From positions 1 to 35,039 of the IMG/VR virus record IMGVR_UViG_3300027728_000041: a DNA stretch of 35,039 bases; one strand, written 5' to 3'. This document shows positions 22,995-29,806 of this stretch, in pieces. The stretch's first letter is position 1. Every line of letters begins with the position of its first letter. The notes beneath the pieces were generated by a model. It did not search any database. It saw only the letters and a program-made list of their open reading frames with translations, and was not told the origin of the DNA. Source of the stretch: a virus. A program made the position numbers and the translations under genes.

Positions 22995-23293
22995 TGGCTG
23001 TCCTCTGGCTGGTTGATGCGGTCCTCTGGCGGGTTGATGCGGGTCGGCTGGAACACGGCGCGGTTTGCCCACATAAAAGCTTCCTGGATCTTGGTGCGCG
23101 CCAGGGCCAGCATGCGCGGGTCGATTGGAAGATTAGCTTGCCCGGGGACGTGCGTGCCGTTCAGGCTGCCCATCTTATCGAGCTGGCGCAGCACGCGCTC
23201 CTCCAGATCCTTGTTCTCGTTCACCAGGGCGACCTTATCGGTCGACTGGGCAGTGTAGCCCTGCACCGGCAGCGGCTTAAGGTCTTCTGTCAT
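22991..23293 (-). CDS. acb2: Acb2-like anti-CBASS cyclic-nucleotide sponge
   Basis: 100 residues. 'VQGYTAQSTDKVALVNENKDLEERVLRQLDKM' (residues 10-41) and 'IDPRMLALARTKIQEAFMWANRAVFQP' (57-83) match the Acb2/Tad1 helical-hairpin pattern (QGY..L....I.LVN..K..E......D / DPR...I..T....GF...NRA...P). Acb2 oligomers bind cyclic di- and trinucleotides and so stop CBASS effectors from being switched on. The tail carries a short tandem repeat (RINPPED-RINQPED) not typical of the family core. The ATG overlaps the previous stop (TGATG) and the DUF550-type gene overlaps its end. Identification is from memory of the family, without a search. Confidence 0.72.
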   Translation of the reverse strand: MTEDLKPLPVQGYTAQSTDKVALVNENKDLEERVLRQLDKMGSLNGTHVPGQANLPIDPRMLALARTKIQEAFMWANRAVFQPTRINPPEDRINQPEDSQ

Positions 23294-23631
23294 CAGGCTC
23301 TCCCAAGGGTTTTGGTGTCTTCTAGCGCTACGTCATCGAATGCGATGGCGAGCATGTTCATGGCGTCGTCGAGCGGGACGCGCGTCTCACACTCCCCACA
23401 CAGACACTCGCCGTGGAACGGCACGAGGAACCGCGTCGCGGCCCGCGCCGTTATGACCGCACCGACGTACATCATGCCGTCAGGCGACATTTTCTCCTGG
23501 CCCATCATCACCCGTTCGAACTGCGCCGCCAGATCCCGCGCTTTCGTCGTCTCCTCGCGGGCCAGTTCCAGGCAGCGGGCCTCCATCGCCGCCCGGGCCA
23601 TGGCTTTGGCGATCCCCTTGGTGATCTGCAT
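23293..23631 (-). CDS. Accessory protein with CxCxxC cluster, unknown
   Basis: 112 residues. An N-terminal helical part (IAKAMARAAMEARCLELAREETTKARDLAAQFERV in outline) leads to a small domain with 'HGECLCGECETRVPLDD', where three cysteines and a histidine could bind zinc. The following 'AMNMLAIAFDDVAL' is helical. Its stop overlaps the Acb2-like ATG, so the two are likely translated together; a shared anti-defence role is possible but not shown. Confidence 0.6.
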   Translation of the reverse strand: MQITKGIAKAMARAAMEARCLELAREETTKARDLAAQFERVMMGQEKMSPDGMMYVGAVITARAATRFLVPFHGECLCGECETRVPLDDAMNMLAIAFDDVALEDTKTLGRA

Positions 23632-23666
23632 GTGTCGGCCTCCTGGTGATCAATGACGGAATGCGC

Positions 23667-24206
23667 TTAGCGGGGGCGCGCCCCGAGACGGCCACCCGCC
23701 GGTTTGGTGGGGGCGACCCGGCCTTGCTGGGTGCGGGTTGCGGCTGGGGCGGCGACGGGGGCGCGAAACGAGTTTGCGAGCGTACCGATGAACTGCTGTA
23801 GGCTCTGCAGGGTCGGCACGTCGCCCTTGCCCTCAGCATCCCGGATCGCGTTGGTGATCATGGTCTGCAGGTTCCAGCAGGCGCGGAACGGTGCCGCCTG
23901 CGAACTGGCGTCGAACACAAAGCACAGCCTGCCGTCGATCGCGGCGATGTCGCCATAGCCGTTGCCGACGTAGTCCATAACGGCCTGTTTGACCTGCTCG
24001 GCCCCGTAGGCGTTCATCTCGGCACTGACCTGCTCGCGCATGCTCTCCAGCGCTCGCTGGATCAGCTCATCAAGCGTTGCGGAGTTGTCGCCATTGTCGG
24101 CCCATGACTGGGTGGCGTCGTGGGCGCGGTACTCGTCCTCGCCCAAAACAAAGTCAGGCCGCTGCCCGGCGTAATACTGGATCGCTTGTGATACGGGTGC
24201 TCGCAT
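23667..24206 (-). CDS. Accessory protein with basic disordered tail, unknown
   Basis: 179 residues from the ATG at 24206 (GAGGGA just upstream); a TTG at 24227 would add seven residues. The first ~150 residues look folded and alpha/beta ('TLDELIQRALESMREQVSAEM', 'GRLCFVFDASSQAAPFRACWN'), followed by a Pro/Ala/Arg-rich C-terminus ending GGRLGARPR that could touch nucleic acid. First gene after promoter-like motif F and operator site 4, and probably the start of the Acb2/DUF550 transcript. No family recognised. Confidence 0.6.
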   Translation of the reverse strand: MRAPVSQAIQYYAGQRPDFVLGEDEYRAHDATQSWADNGDNSATLDELIQRALESMREQVSAEMNAYGAEQVKQAVMDYVGNGYGDIAAIDGRLCFVFDASSQAAPFRACWNLQTMITNAIRDAEGKGDVPTLQSLQQFIGTLANSFRAPVAAPAATRTQQGRVAPTKPAGGRLGARPR

Positions 24207-24239
24207 TGTTCCCTCTGAGTTGATCAATTGCGGCGACCG

Positions 24240-24276
24240 TGAGGTTATTCGCTCAAAACGTCAACTCTTGGCTGAC
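24240..24276 (-). promoter_or_regulatory. Promoter-like motif copy F overlapping operator site 4
   Basis: Minus strand: operator GTCAGC-N5-GTTGAC (24260-24276, full match to the dyad) whose right half continues as GTTGACG, seven bases, CGAATAACC (24240-24265), a divergent copy of the late-promoter-like motif. The operator covers the stop codon of the upstream gene (AGT-TGA). The motif ends about 33 bases before the ATG at 24206. This is the clearest place where operator and motif share sequence. Confidence 0.5.
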
Positions 24277-24584
24277 TTTGGTCGTGGAAAACGCACCCTC
24301 AGTTGTTTCTGCCGCATGTAGACTTGATCAATTTGCGCCCGCAACAGCTTGATGATGGGGCCGGTCCCACCGAGCGATACCATGGCTGCCGCACAGGCAA
24401 GGCGAGCGGCCAGCTTAGCCTCGGCGATGGCCTTGGCCTCGGTCGGGTGGACACGGCCAGATCTGATGAGGGCGTCACAGACGTCCTCCAGCTCGTACAG
24501 CAGCGAGTTGACGACCGTCGTTGGCGTCACCACGCGCAGGAGAGAGCGTAGCCTGTCTACCTGGGGCTGTGTTTTATTCGTCAT
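24261..24584 (-). CDS. Small helical accessory protein, unknown
   Basis: 107 residues, largely helical: 'RLRSLLRVVTPTTVVNSLLYELEDVCDALIRSG' in outline, 'HPTEAKAIAEAKLAARLACAAAM', and a basic end (RQKQLRVRFPRPKSAKS). Its ATG overlaps the end of the preceding membrane peptide gene by 11 bases. The basic tail suggests binding to nucleic acid, but no family is recognised. Confidence 0.6.
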   Translation of the reverse strand: MTNKTQPQVDRLRSLLRVVTPTTVVNSLLYELEDVCDALIRSGRVHPTEAKAIAEAKLAARLACAAAMVSLGGTGPIIKLLRAQIDQVYMRQKQLRVRFPRPKSAKS

Positions 24585-24678
24585 CTGGTGCCCTCGCGAG
24601 GCCTTGCGCCAGAAGCCAGAGGAGGGTGTGGGCGGCTGGCGCGCCTACACCGATGAGGATAAGGAGGCCTGTGATCAT
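24574..24678 (-). CDS. 34-residue membrane peptide
   Basis: The ATG at 24678 overlaps the stop of the upstream gene (ATGA) and the ORF runs into the start of the next gene, so it tiles the gap exactly. It encodes MITGLLILIGVGAPAAHTL followed by LWLLAQGLARAPDDE: one hydrophobic helix with a charged C-terminal end. It may be a small membrane protein (holin-like or superinfection-type), but size alone prevents assignment. Confidence 0.5.
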   Translation of the reverse strand: MITGLLILIGVGAPAAHTLLWLLAQGLARAPDDE

Positions 24679-24989
24679 CTGGCGTACGCGCCCCCGTAAG
24701 CCGTGATCCCCTTGCCGATGGAGTAGTTCGTGTCGGCGATGTTGCCGCGCACGCCCTTGGCTGGCGTCGTCCAGCCGGACGCCTTCAGAATGTTGCCGGT
24801 CGACAACTCGATGAAGCAGAACACCGAACGATGGTGCTCGCCCTCGCTTTCGACGACTCGCAGGTACTTCTTGCCGCCCTTGTCGAAGGACAGGTTGAGC
24901 GTTTTGCTGCGGTGCTGGTGAACGTGGGTCTGAACGGCCTCAAGCCATGCGTTGAGCAGGGTTTGGGCGATGGTGCAATCTACTGTCAT
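24675..24989 (-). CDS. Conserved-type small phage protein (YGA.Y-ending family), unknown
   Basis: 104 residues. 'LNLSFDKGGKKYLRVVES', 'RSVFCFIELSTGNILKASGWTTPAKGVRGNI' and the ending 'ITAYGGAYAR' follow a pattern shared by small proteins of many unrelated phages, all without known function. AAGGGGA precedes the ATG. It is the first gene after a strong-looking promoter with two operator dyads (25017-25062), so it should be expressed early or under repressor control. Confidence 0.7.
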   Translation of the reverse strand: MTVDCTIAQTLLNAWLEAVQTHVHQHRSKTLNLSFDKGGKKYLRVVESEGEHHRSVFCFIELSTGNILKASGWTTPAKGVRGNIADTNYSIGKGITAYGGAYAR

Positions 24990-25016
24990 GATCTTTTCCC
25001 CTTGATCTTATGTGAT

Positions 25017-25062
25017 GTCAGCTCATAGCTGACTATCTGACGTGTGTCAACCATTAGTTGAC
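25017..25062 (-). promoter_or_regulatory. Sigma70-type promoter overlapped by two perfect operator dyads (sites 5 and 6)
   Basis: Minus strand: -35 TTGACA (25045-25050), 17 bases, -10 TATGAG (25022-25027), preceded by C as in alphaproteobacterial promoters. Dyad GTCAAC-N5-GTTGAC (25046-25062) covers the -35 and dyad GTCAGC-N5-GCTGAC (25017-25033) covers the -10; their centres are 29 bp apart. Both are exact palindromes in their arms. A repressor dimer on each would close this promoter. It reads into the gene starting at 24989. Confidence 0.7.
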
Positions 25063-25094
25063 TAATTCAGATCGCTTTATTCCTGACGGTCACT

Positions 25095-25292
25095 TCAGCG
25101 TTGTAAAACGCTGTCTGGAGGGGTCGCCCTGAAGTCACCGGACTCTTCGTCGCCAGCCATGACGACAAGCACCGCCAAGTCCCGTCCCGTGTGTGCGCAT
25201 TTCGTCTGCACAAGGCCAAGGGTGCCATCGATCGCGGCGAGGATCAGCTGCGCAAACATCCGCTTGCTTAGTTCGCTGGGTTGCTTGCTCAT
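25095..25292 (-). CDS. Small accessory protein, unknown
   Basis: 65 residues from the ATG at 25292, which overlaps the previous stop (ATGA); the longer frame upstream is Arg/His-rich and lies antisense-like over the neighbour. 'SELSKRMFAQLILAAIDGTLGLVQTKCAHTGRDLAVLVVMAGDEE' (outline) shows two helices with a hydrophobic strand; resembles short phage proteins of unknown role. Ends 'RATPPDSVLQR'. Confidence 0.55.
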   Translation of the reverse strand: MSKQPSELSKRMFAQLILAAIDGTLGLVQTKCAHTGRDLAVLVVMAGDEESGDFRATPPDSVLQR

Positions 25293-25489
25293 AGTGCCCC
25301 CACAGTCAGGCCGTCGCCTTCGATGCCGTCGATGATGTTGCCGATGTAGCGAGGCTCGACGACGATGCCGTTTCGGCCCCACGTCTGCGCGTCACTGGGG
25401 ATGTGCTCGTCGACCCAGTCCTCTGCGGCCTCCGTGAGCGCCTGCAGGATGCGGATCGAGCCATGGTTGGTGACAGTAAAGTCGGCCAT
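25289..25489 (-). CDS. Small conserved-type phage protein, unknown
   Basis: 66 residues: 'FTVTNHGSIRILQALTEAAEDWVDEHIP' and 'WGRNGIVVEPRYIGNIIDGIEGDGL'. The pattern NHGS..LL..LTEAA..WV.EH......WG....VEPRY...I is familiar from small phage and prophage proteins with no known role. GGGAG precedes the ATG. Thirty bases separate it from the MarR-like gene, so the two probably share a transcript. Confidence 0.65.
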   Translation of the reverse strand: MADFTVTNHGSIRILQALTEAAEDWVDEHIPSDAQTWGRNGIVVEPRYIGNIIDGIEGDGLTVGAL

Positions 25490-25519
25490 TTTGTCGTCTC
25501 CCAGTTTTGATGCTACCGA

Positions 25520-25921
25520 TCAGGCGGCAATCTTCAGCTCGTCGGTGCGATTGACGCCCTTGGTGAGGTCGATCACCTTTTTGGCGATCTGGTCGATCTT
25601 TCCGGCCTCGGCCTTGCCCTTGTCGGTCAGCGCGACGTCCCAGGCGCGATCGTCGGCCTTGCGACGGACGCGCTTGACGATGTCGTACTCAACCAAGCGG
25701 CGGATGACGTTCGATACCGTCGAGCGGTCGATGCCGGTCGCCTGGATCAGCTGGCGCTGGTTGGGCTTGACGCCTGCCGCCTCATAGTCGGCGATGGCTG
25801 CCACCACGATCGCCTGTGTGTCGGTCAAAACGCAGCGGTGGGATGCCGCCACAAGCTTCCAGGCGAGCGTCGTGACCTGGGCGCGGTTGTGGCGAGCTTG
25901 GATTTCCTTGAATGCAGTCAT
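25520..25921 (-). CDS. MarR-like winged-helix transcription regulator
   Basis: 133 residues with a MarR layout: N-terminal helix, 'LTDTQAIVVAAIADYEAAGVKPNQRQLIQATGIDRSTVSNVIRRLVEYDIVKRVRRKADDRAWDVALTDKG' (outline, about residues 32-105: helix, HTH recognition helix at STVSNVIRRL, wing with R-K-x-D-D-R) and a C-terminal helix for dimer formation. Such dimers bind 16-20 bp palindromes. An operator-type dyad and promoter lie just upstream, so it may control itself and the other dyad sites. AGGAG eight bases before the ATG. Confidence 0.78.
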   Translation of the reverse strand: MTAFKEIQARHNRAQVTTLAWKLVAASHRCVLTDTQAIVVAAIADYEAAGVKPNQRQLIQATGIDRSTVSNVIRRLVEYDIVKRVRRKADDRAWDVALTDKGKAEAGKIDQIAKKVIDLTKGVNRTDELKIAA

Positions 25922-25956
25922 ATTCGTCTCCTGTGAGTTGATCTAATGCATGATCA

Positions 25957-25997
25957 TCCATACAGGACCAACTCCGGTCTGTCAACCGTCAGTGGAC
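25957..25997 (-). promoter_or_regulatory. Promoter of the MarR-like gene with operator dyad (site 7)
   Basis: Minus strand: dyad GTCCAC-N5-GTTGAC (25981-25997, one mismatch) whose right half supplies the -35 TTGACA (25980-25985); 17 bases on is TATGGA (25957-25962). The start site would fall about 30 bases before the ATG. Fits autoregulation of the downstream regulator. Confidence 0.6.
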
Positions 25998-26005
25998 AAA
26001 AAAGA

Positions 26006-27997
26006 TCAGAAGTCGTCGCCGTCGTCGTCATCGACGTCCGAGGCATTGGTGACCGAGCGCCCATAAAGCCTGGGCACATGGCGCGTTTTCTTGTTGGTGC
26101 TGCGCCCGTACAAGCCACGGCCCTCGGTGCGGCGGTCAAATTCGCCGCGCTCAAGGTCTTCTTTTTCGTGCTTGTCCAGCTTGTCGCTGGGCCTATCGAG
26201 CAGGTTGACGTTGCGTGACCAGATCAGGGAGCTGGTGACCGTGTCGGTCCAGTCATCGTGCTTGCCGTTCGGGAATGCGGCGCATTCTTTGATCACGCCA
26301 GCCGTCATTGGGCCGGGCAGGTACCAGACAGAGCCGGAGGCGAGCACCACGGACGCGGCGTGAGCGCGCGGCACCTTGCCGTTGGCCCCAGGCGGGAACG
26401 GCGGCAGCCACTCGACGATGGCCGGGTAGTGGAGACCCTGCTCATCGACGTACCGCGACCGCTCGCGCCGCAGCTCCTGCAGCAGCTGGATGCCGGACGC
26501 TTTCTTCTCGACGATGACCCATTCAGGTCGAAAGAACTTGACGTGTTGCTTGACGATGTCGAACAGGTCGACCGCCTTCACCTTGCCACGCCACGCCCCA
26601 AGCATGATCACCTGCTGCTGAATCGGGTCGGTCTTATCGTCGCTGTCCTTGAGGCGGATCTGGCGCTTGCCCGGTTTCTCCTTGGTGAAGCTGACCCAGG
26701 CCGTCATAGCTGAATAGTCGTTGTCTTGACCATCCTCAAACGCCGTATCGTAGACCAGCCAGCACTGCGCCCAATGCTCTGGGGGCTCGACGTCGCCGGG
26801 TCGGTCCTTCTGCTGTTGCGTTGGATCCGGCTTGCCGTGCGGCCAGCACTTCCAATATTTGCGCAGGAGGATGATACCCTCGCTGGCCGCTGGCTTCTGC
26901 TGGTACAAGCTGTTCCAGGCACGCTCGCCCATGGCGCGGGCCAGCTCGACATAGCGGTCAGTGAACCACTGCGGCCACATCCGCTCGCCCAGGCGGCGAT
27001 TGAGCGGGTCGTCGAGTGCGTCGCAGATCAGCGGGCAGCAGAACACCAACCACCAGCGACCGTCAGTGCCCCTCCAGAGCCCGCTCTGACCCTCCCACTT
27101 TTCGCCAAGTAGGTGACCGGCGGGATCGTCTTCGTGCCACCGCGTCTGGATCAGCAGCACCTTGCCGCCCGGCTTGAGACGGGTGAACAGGTCGTCCTTC
27201 ATCGCCGCGTTGGTCTTCTCGCGGATGATCTCGCTCTCGGCCTCCTCACGGCCCGCGATCGGATCGTCGATGATCAGCAGGTCAGCACGGTTACCGGTGA
27301 CGCCGCCCAGGATACCGACGGCGCGGTAGGTCGAGCCGTTCATCAGCGACCATGCGTCGACCGCTTGGTTATCGCCCGTCAACTGAGTATCCCATTGCGC
27401 GGCATACTTGTCTGACCGGCAGATCGAACGCACCCGGCGACCGAACCGCTTGGCCAGCTCGGACCCATAGCTGGTGCCAATCACGTCGGTGCCAGGGAAG
27501 CGCCCCATGACGTAGGTCGGCGCGATCACGCTGGCGTAAGTCGACTTGGCTGAGCCCGGGCTGAAGAAGAACATGATGCCGTCGGGGACGATGCCCTGGT
27601 GGCCATTGGTGAGCGGCCCCTCGACCGGCATCTCCTCCATCATCCCCTGGACGGCAGACAGGATCATTGCGCCGTGCTCGGGGATGTCGAGTTGTTTGGG
27701 ATAGAACTCCCCCTCGTCGACCTCGTCCTTCTCAAAGTCGTATTCGGGGATCTCGACCTTGACCCCGCTGTTGATCTTCAGCATGTCGATCTGGGCCTTG
27801 CGGGCCAGCATCTTCTGCCGGTCATTCAAGTTCATCTTGCTGGGCGCGCCGGGCACCTCGATGTGCGCCGCGTACTCGACGATGTCGCCCTTGCGCTTGT
27901 CCTTGTGCATCACCTCCAGCGCCTGGATCAGGTCGCGACGCTCCATAGGCGTTAGCTGGCTCAGATCGGCGTTTTCGATGTCGTCGAGGTCCAGCAT
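26006..27997 (-). CDS. terL: Terminase large subunit
   Basis: 663 residues from the ATG at 27997 (one base after the preceding stop; a GTG at 28018 is an alternative). ATPase part: Walker A-like SPGSAKST (about residues 146-153), Walker B LLIIDD (240-245), coupling motif 'TRWHEDDPAG'. Nuclease part: 'VYDTAFEDGQDNDYSAMTAW' with the first Asp, 'VIVEKKASGIQLLQEL', and 'HDDWTDTVTSSL' with the last acidic pair. Together these are the packaging motor and headful or cos nuclease. The end is acidic (DVDDDDGDDF). No small terminase is recognisable nearby. An extended ~100-residue N-terminal region precedes the ATPase. Confidence 0.92.
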   Translation of the reverse strand: MLDLDDIENADLSQLTPMERRDLIQALEVMHKDKRKGDIVEYAAHIEVPGAPSKMNLNDRQKMLARKAQIDMLKINSGVKVEIPEYDFEKDEVDEGEFYPKQLDIPEHGAMILSAVQGMMEEMPVEGPLTNGHQGIVPDGIMFFFSPGSAKSTYASVIAPTYVMGRFPGTDVIGTSYGSELAKRFGRRVRSICRSDKYAAQWDTQLTGDNQAVDAWSLMNGSTYRAVGILGGVTGNRADLLIIDDPIAGREEAESEIIREKTNAAMKDDLFTRLKPGGKVLLIQTRWHEDDPAGHLLGEKWEGQSGLWRGTDGRWWLVFCCPLICDALDDPLNRRLGERMWPQWFTDRYVELARAMGERAWNSLYQQKPAASEGIILLRKYWKCWPHGKPDPTQQQKDRPGDVEPPEHWAQCWLVYDTAFEDGQDNDYSAMTAWVSFTKEKPGKRQIRLKDSDDKTDPIQQQVIMLGAWRGKVKAVDLFDIVKQHVKFFRPEWVIVEKKASGIQLLQELRRERSRYVDEQGLHYPAIVEWLPPFPPGANGKVPRAHAASVVLASGSVWYLPGPMTAGVIKECAAFPNGKHDDWTDTVTSSLIWSRNVNLLDRPSDKLDKHEKEDLERGEFDRRTEGRGLYGRSTNKKTRHVPRLYGRSVTNASDVDDDDGDDF

Positions 27998-27998
27998 C

Positions 27999-28901
27999 TC
28001 AGTCGATCTGCTCGTCACGCGTGAATGGAAGCTGTGTCGGCATGGGGACGCCAGACATGTCTAGGTGAGCCCGTCCATTGATGACGTCGTCGAGCAGCTC
28101 CTCCGGCGACTTGTTCATCGCCAGGGCATTCTCGCGTAGGCGCTGCTCAAACAACTCGTTGAACGTGTGTGGGGTCGTCTTGACGCCGGTCTTGTCGGCG
28201 TTGCCGTACCACGCAGCCGCCTGAGCCTGCCCTGGGGCGAGCCCGAACTTGTCTGCTGCCTTGTGATAGGGCTTTGCCGCGAGGCCGTAGGCAGCGTCTG
28301 TAGGGGCCGACATCCACATCGTTGGGCGCGTCAACAGCTCCTTCATCGACGTCTCGCCATTGGCCAGTAGGTCGCGTGGGCTGTAGTTCTCGTACCCACC
28401 GTGGTCGGCTTGGTAGCGGATCGAGTTGGTCAGGTAGCGCGGATCTTTCTGGGCCATAGACAGCGTCCGCATGGCGTGTGCGTCGACGACGGCCTTAGAT
28501 TGATCGCCTGCCAACGATCGCCCGAAGTGCTCGGTCTTCTGGCTGTCTTTGACGTTGTAGCCCCCCTCCTGGCCGAACTTCTTGCGGCTCAGGATGGCGC
28601 GTGTGTCGGCAGCAACGCCTGAGAAGCCTGCCTCCTTGCCGGATCGGGGTATCTCCTTGCCCTGAGCTAGCATCTTCATGATCTTGGTGGCCTCAGACAC
28701 GTTATTCATGACTGTGTTCTGCGGGCTAGTCGTGCCGACAGCCTGCATGAAGCGAAGGTAGGCGTCGTCCGAGCTGCCTGGGCCTCGATAGAGGTCACCG
28801 AACCGCTCACGGAGTGGTTCGGTGTTGTACCAGTTCATCGAGGCGTTGCGGTTCTCGCCCGACAGCCCACGCTCGACCGCGCGATTGACCTCGTTCTGCA
28901 C
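27999..28901 (-). CDS. C-terminal part of a frameshifted phage protein (DUF7178-like)
   Basis: The open frame of 300 residues starts inside what looks like one longer gene; the coding-like sequence continues upstream of its ATG ('KIGELASSRKVQNEV'). Features: 'LRFMQAVGTTSPQNTVMNNVSEATKIMKMLAQG', 'KTEHFGRSLAGDQSKAVVDAHAMRTL', 'FGLAPGQAQAAAWYGNADKTG' in outline. This recalls the DUF7178 phage family (TSPQ...N...A, ...F...L.GD....VD.H..R, ..QAQAA.W), a helical domain of unknown role. TGA-G-ATG links it to the terminase. Joined with the upstream fragment the protein would have about 500 residues. Confidence 0.6.
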   Translation of the reverse strand: MQNEVNRAVERGLSGENRNASMNWYNTEPLRERFGDLYRGPGSSDDAYLRFMQAVGTTSPQNTVMNNVSEATKIMKMLAQGKEIPRSGKEAGFSGVAADTRAILSRKKFGQEGGYNVKDSQKTEHFGRSLAGDQSKAVVDAHAMRTLSMAQKDPRYLTNSIRYQADHGGYENYSPRDLLANGETSMKELLTRPTMWMSAPTDAAYGLAAKPYHKAADKFGLAPGQAQAAAWYGNADKTGVKTTPHTFNELFEQRLRENALAMNKSPEELLDDVINGRAHLDMSGVPMPTQLPFTRDEQID

Positions 28902-29505
28902 CTTCCGGCTCGATGCCAGCTCGCCGATCTTTTTCCGTGTCGCTGTCTGGTTTCACCTTCACGCGCGACTTGAAGTAGTCGACCTCGGGCAGATTAAGCA
29001 GGTTGTCCGGCGCGACGTCTCGGTGGTGCCCGTAGTCGAAGATCTCGCCGTCCGCCCTCTTGATGGCTGGGGCTGCGACCGACTTGGGTGCCGGGATCGG
29101 GCTGTGGTTACCCATCGGCAGGTCCCAGGTGTCCCCCAGGTCGAATGTGGGCATGTCGCGCCGGGCTGCAGACATGGCGACCGAGCCAGCGGGTGCCTTG
29201 ATGAACGGACTGGCCCCACCAACCAGCTGCGAGATCGCCCCGGAAGCCCGCTCACCGTTTTCGCGCGTTGGGTTGGCATAATACTCGTCAGTGAACCGCC
29301 CGGGCTCCGTCAGGATGCCGGGGATTGCGGGCACGAACTCGCTGTTGTCGCCTCTGCCGTCTGGATTCGCGTATCTGCCGATCGGCAGGACATTCAGCGG
29401 GAACGGTGGCGTCTCGTAAATTTTACCCTCACGACCGCGCGCGCTCTTGGTCCTCTGGTTGCCCTCCAGAAGGCGATTGAAGTCGTCGTAATACGGATCG
29501 CTCAT
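28807..29505 (-). CDS. N-terminal part of the same frameshifted phage protein
   Basis: 232 residues as read, starting MSDPYYDDFNRLLEGNQRTKS. Sequence is normal up to about residue 190 ('NLLNLPEVDYFKSRVKVKPDSDTEKD'); the last ~45 residues are an Arg/Gly/Glu-rich stretch typical of an out-of-frame read and overlap the next frame by 95 bases. Removing one base from the five-base A run (plus-strand T run 28930-28934) joins it to the downstream ORF. The N-terminal part is Pro/Gly-rich with few motifs ('VPAIPGILTEPGRFTDEYYANP'). Operator site 8 lies 10 bases before the ATG and motif C 55 bases before it. Confidence 0.6.
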   Translation of the reverse strand: MSDPYYDDFNRLLEGNQRTKSARGREGKIYETPPFPLNVLPIGRYANPDGRGDNSEFVPAIPGILTEPGRFTDEYYANPTRENGERASGAISQLVGGASPFIKAPAGSVAMSAARRDMPTFDLGDTWDLPMGNHSPIPAPKSVAAPAIKRADGEIFDYGHHRDVAPDNLLNLPEVDYFKSRVKVKPDSDTEKDRRAGIEPEGAERGQSRGRAWAVGREPQRLDELVQHRTTP

Positions 29506-29515
29506 CGCCGTCTCT

Positions 29516-29532
29516 GTCAGCTATGGGTTGAC
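29516..29532. promoter_or_regulatory. Operator-like dyad, site 8
   Basis: GTCAGC-N5-GTTGAC, full match to the dyad. It lies 10 bases before the ATG at 29505, between promoter-like motif C and the gene, where a bound protein would stop a transcript just before the start. Confidence 0.55.
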
Positions 29533-29559
29533 AAGCGCACGCAGCTGTGCAAGCTTGAC

Positions 29560-29587
29560 GCTACTGACATTCGTTTGCTAATCAACC
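29560..29587 (-). promoter_or_regulatory. Late-promoter-like motif, copy C (divergent)
   Basis: Minus strand: GGTTGATT, six bases, CGAATGTCAGTA. It keeps the AAACGAAT core and the GGTTGA part and lies 55 bases before its gene, as copy A does. Its TTGA contains the stop codon of the ORF at 29582. Confidence 0.4.
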
Positions 29588-29791
29588 CGAGAGATCGATG
29601 TGCACCCTGCTGCGCGCACCATACTGCTTTACACGTTCGTCCCCTATCGCCACACGCTGGAGCTTCTCAGGGTGGACAACGAAGGCAGACAGACGGTCAT
29701 CAAGACCTGGGAAAAGTGCGACATCCGCCCCCTCAACATCATCGAAAACCAGCTGCGCATAAGCGGCATAGTCACTGAGCCAGCTGTGCAT
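29582..29791 (-). CDS. Small acidic protein, unknown (uncertain)
   Basis: 69 residues, MHSWLSDYAAYAQLVFDDVEG... ending RSRVHIDLSG. It fills most of the gap between the upstream protein gene (stop 29807) and operator/motif C. First codon positions are rich in G, which supports coding, but third positions are less GC-rich than in neighbours and the ribosome-binding site is weak (AGG nine bases upstream). A plus-strand ORF on the same bases (from 29600) competes. No family recognised. Confidence 0.4.
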   Translation of the reverse strand: MHSWLSDYAAYAQLVFDDVEGADVALFPGLDDRLSAFVVHPEKLQRVAIGDERVKQYGARSRVHIDLSG

Positions 29792-29806
29792 GTCAGGCAG
29801 CCTGTG

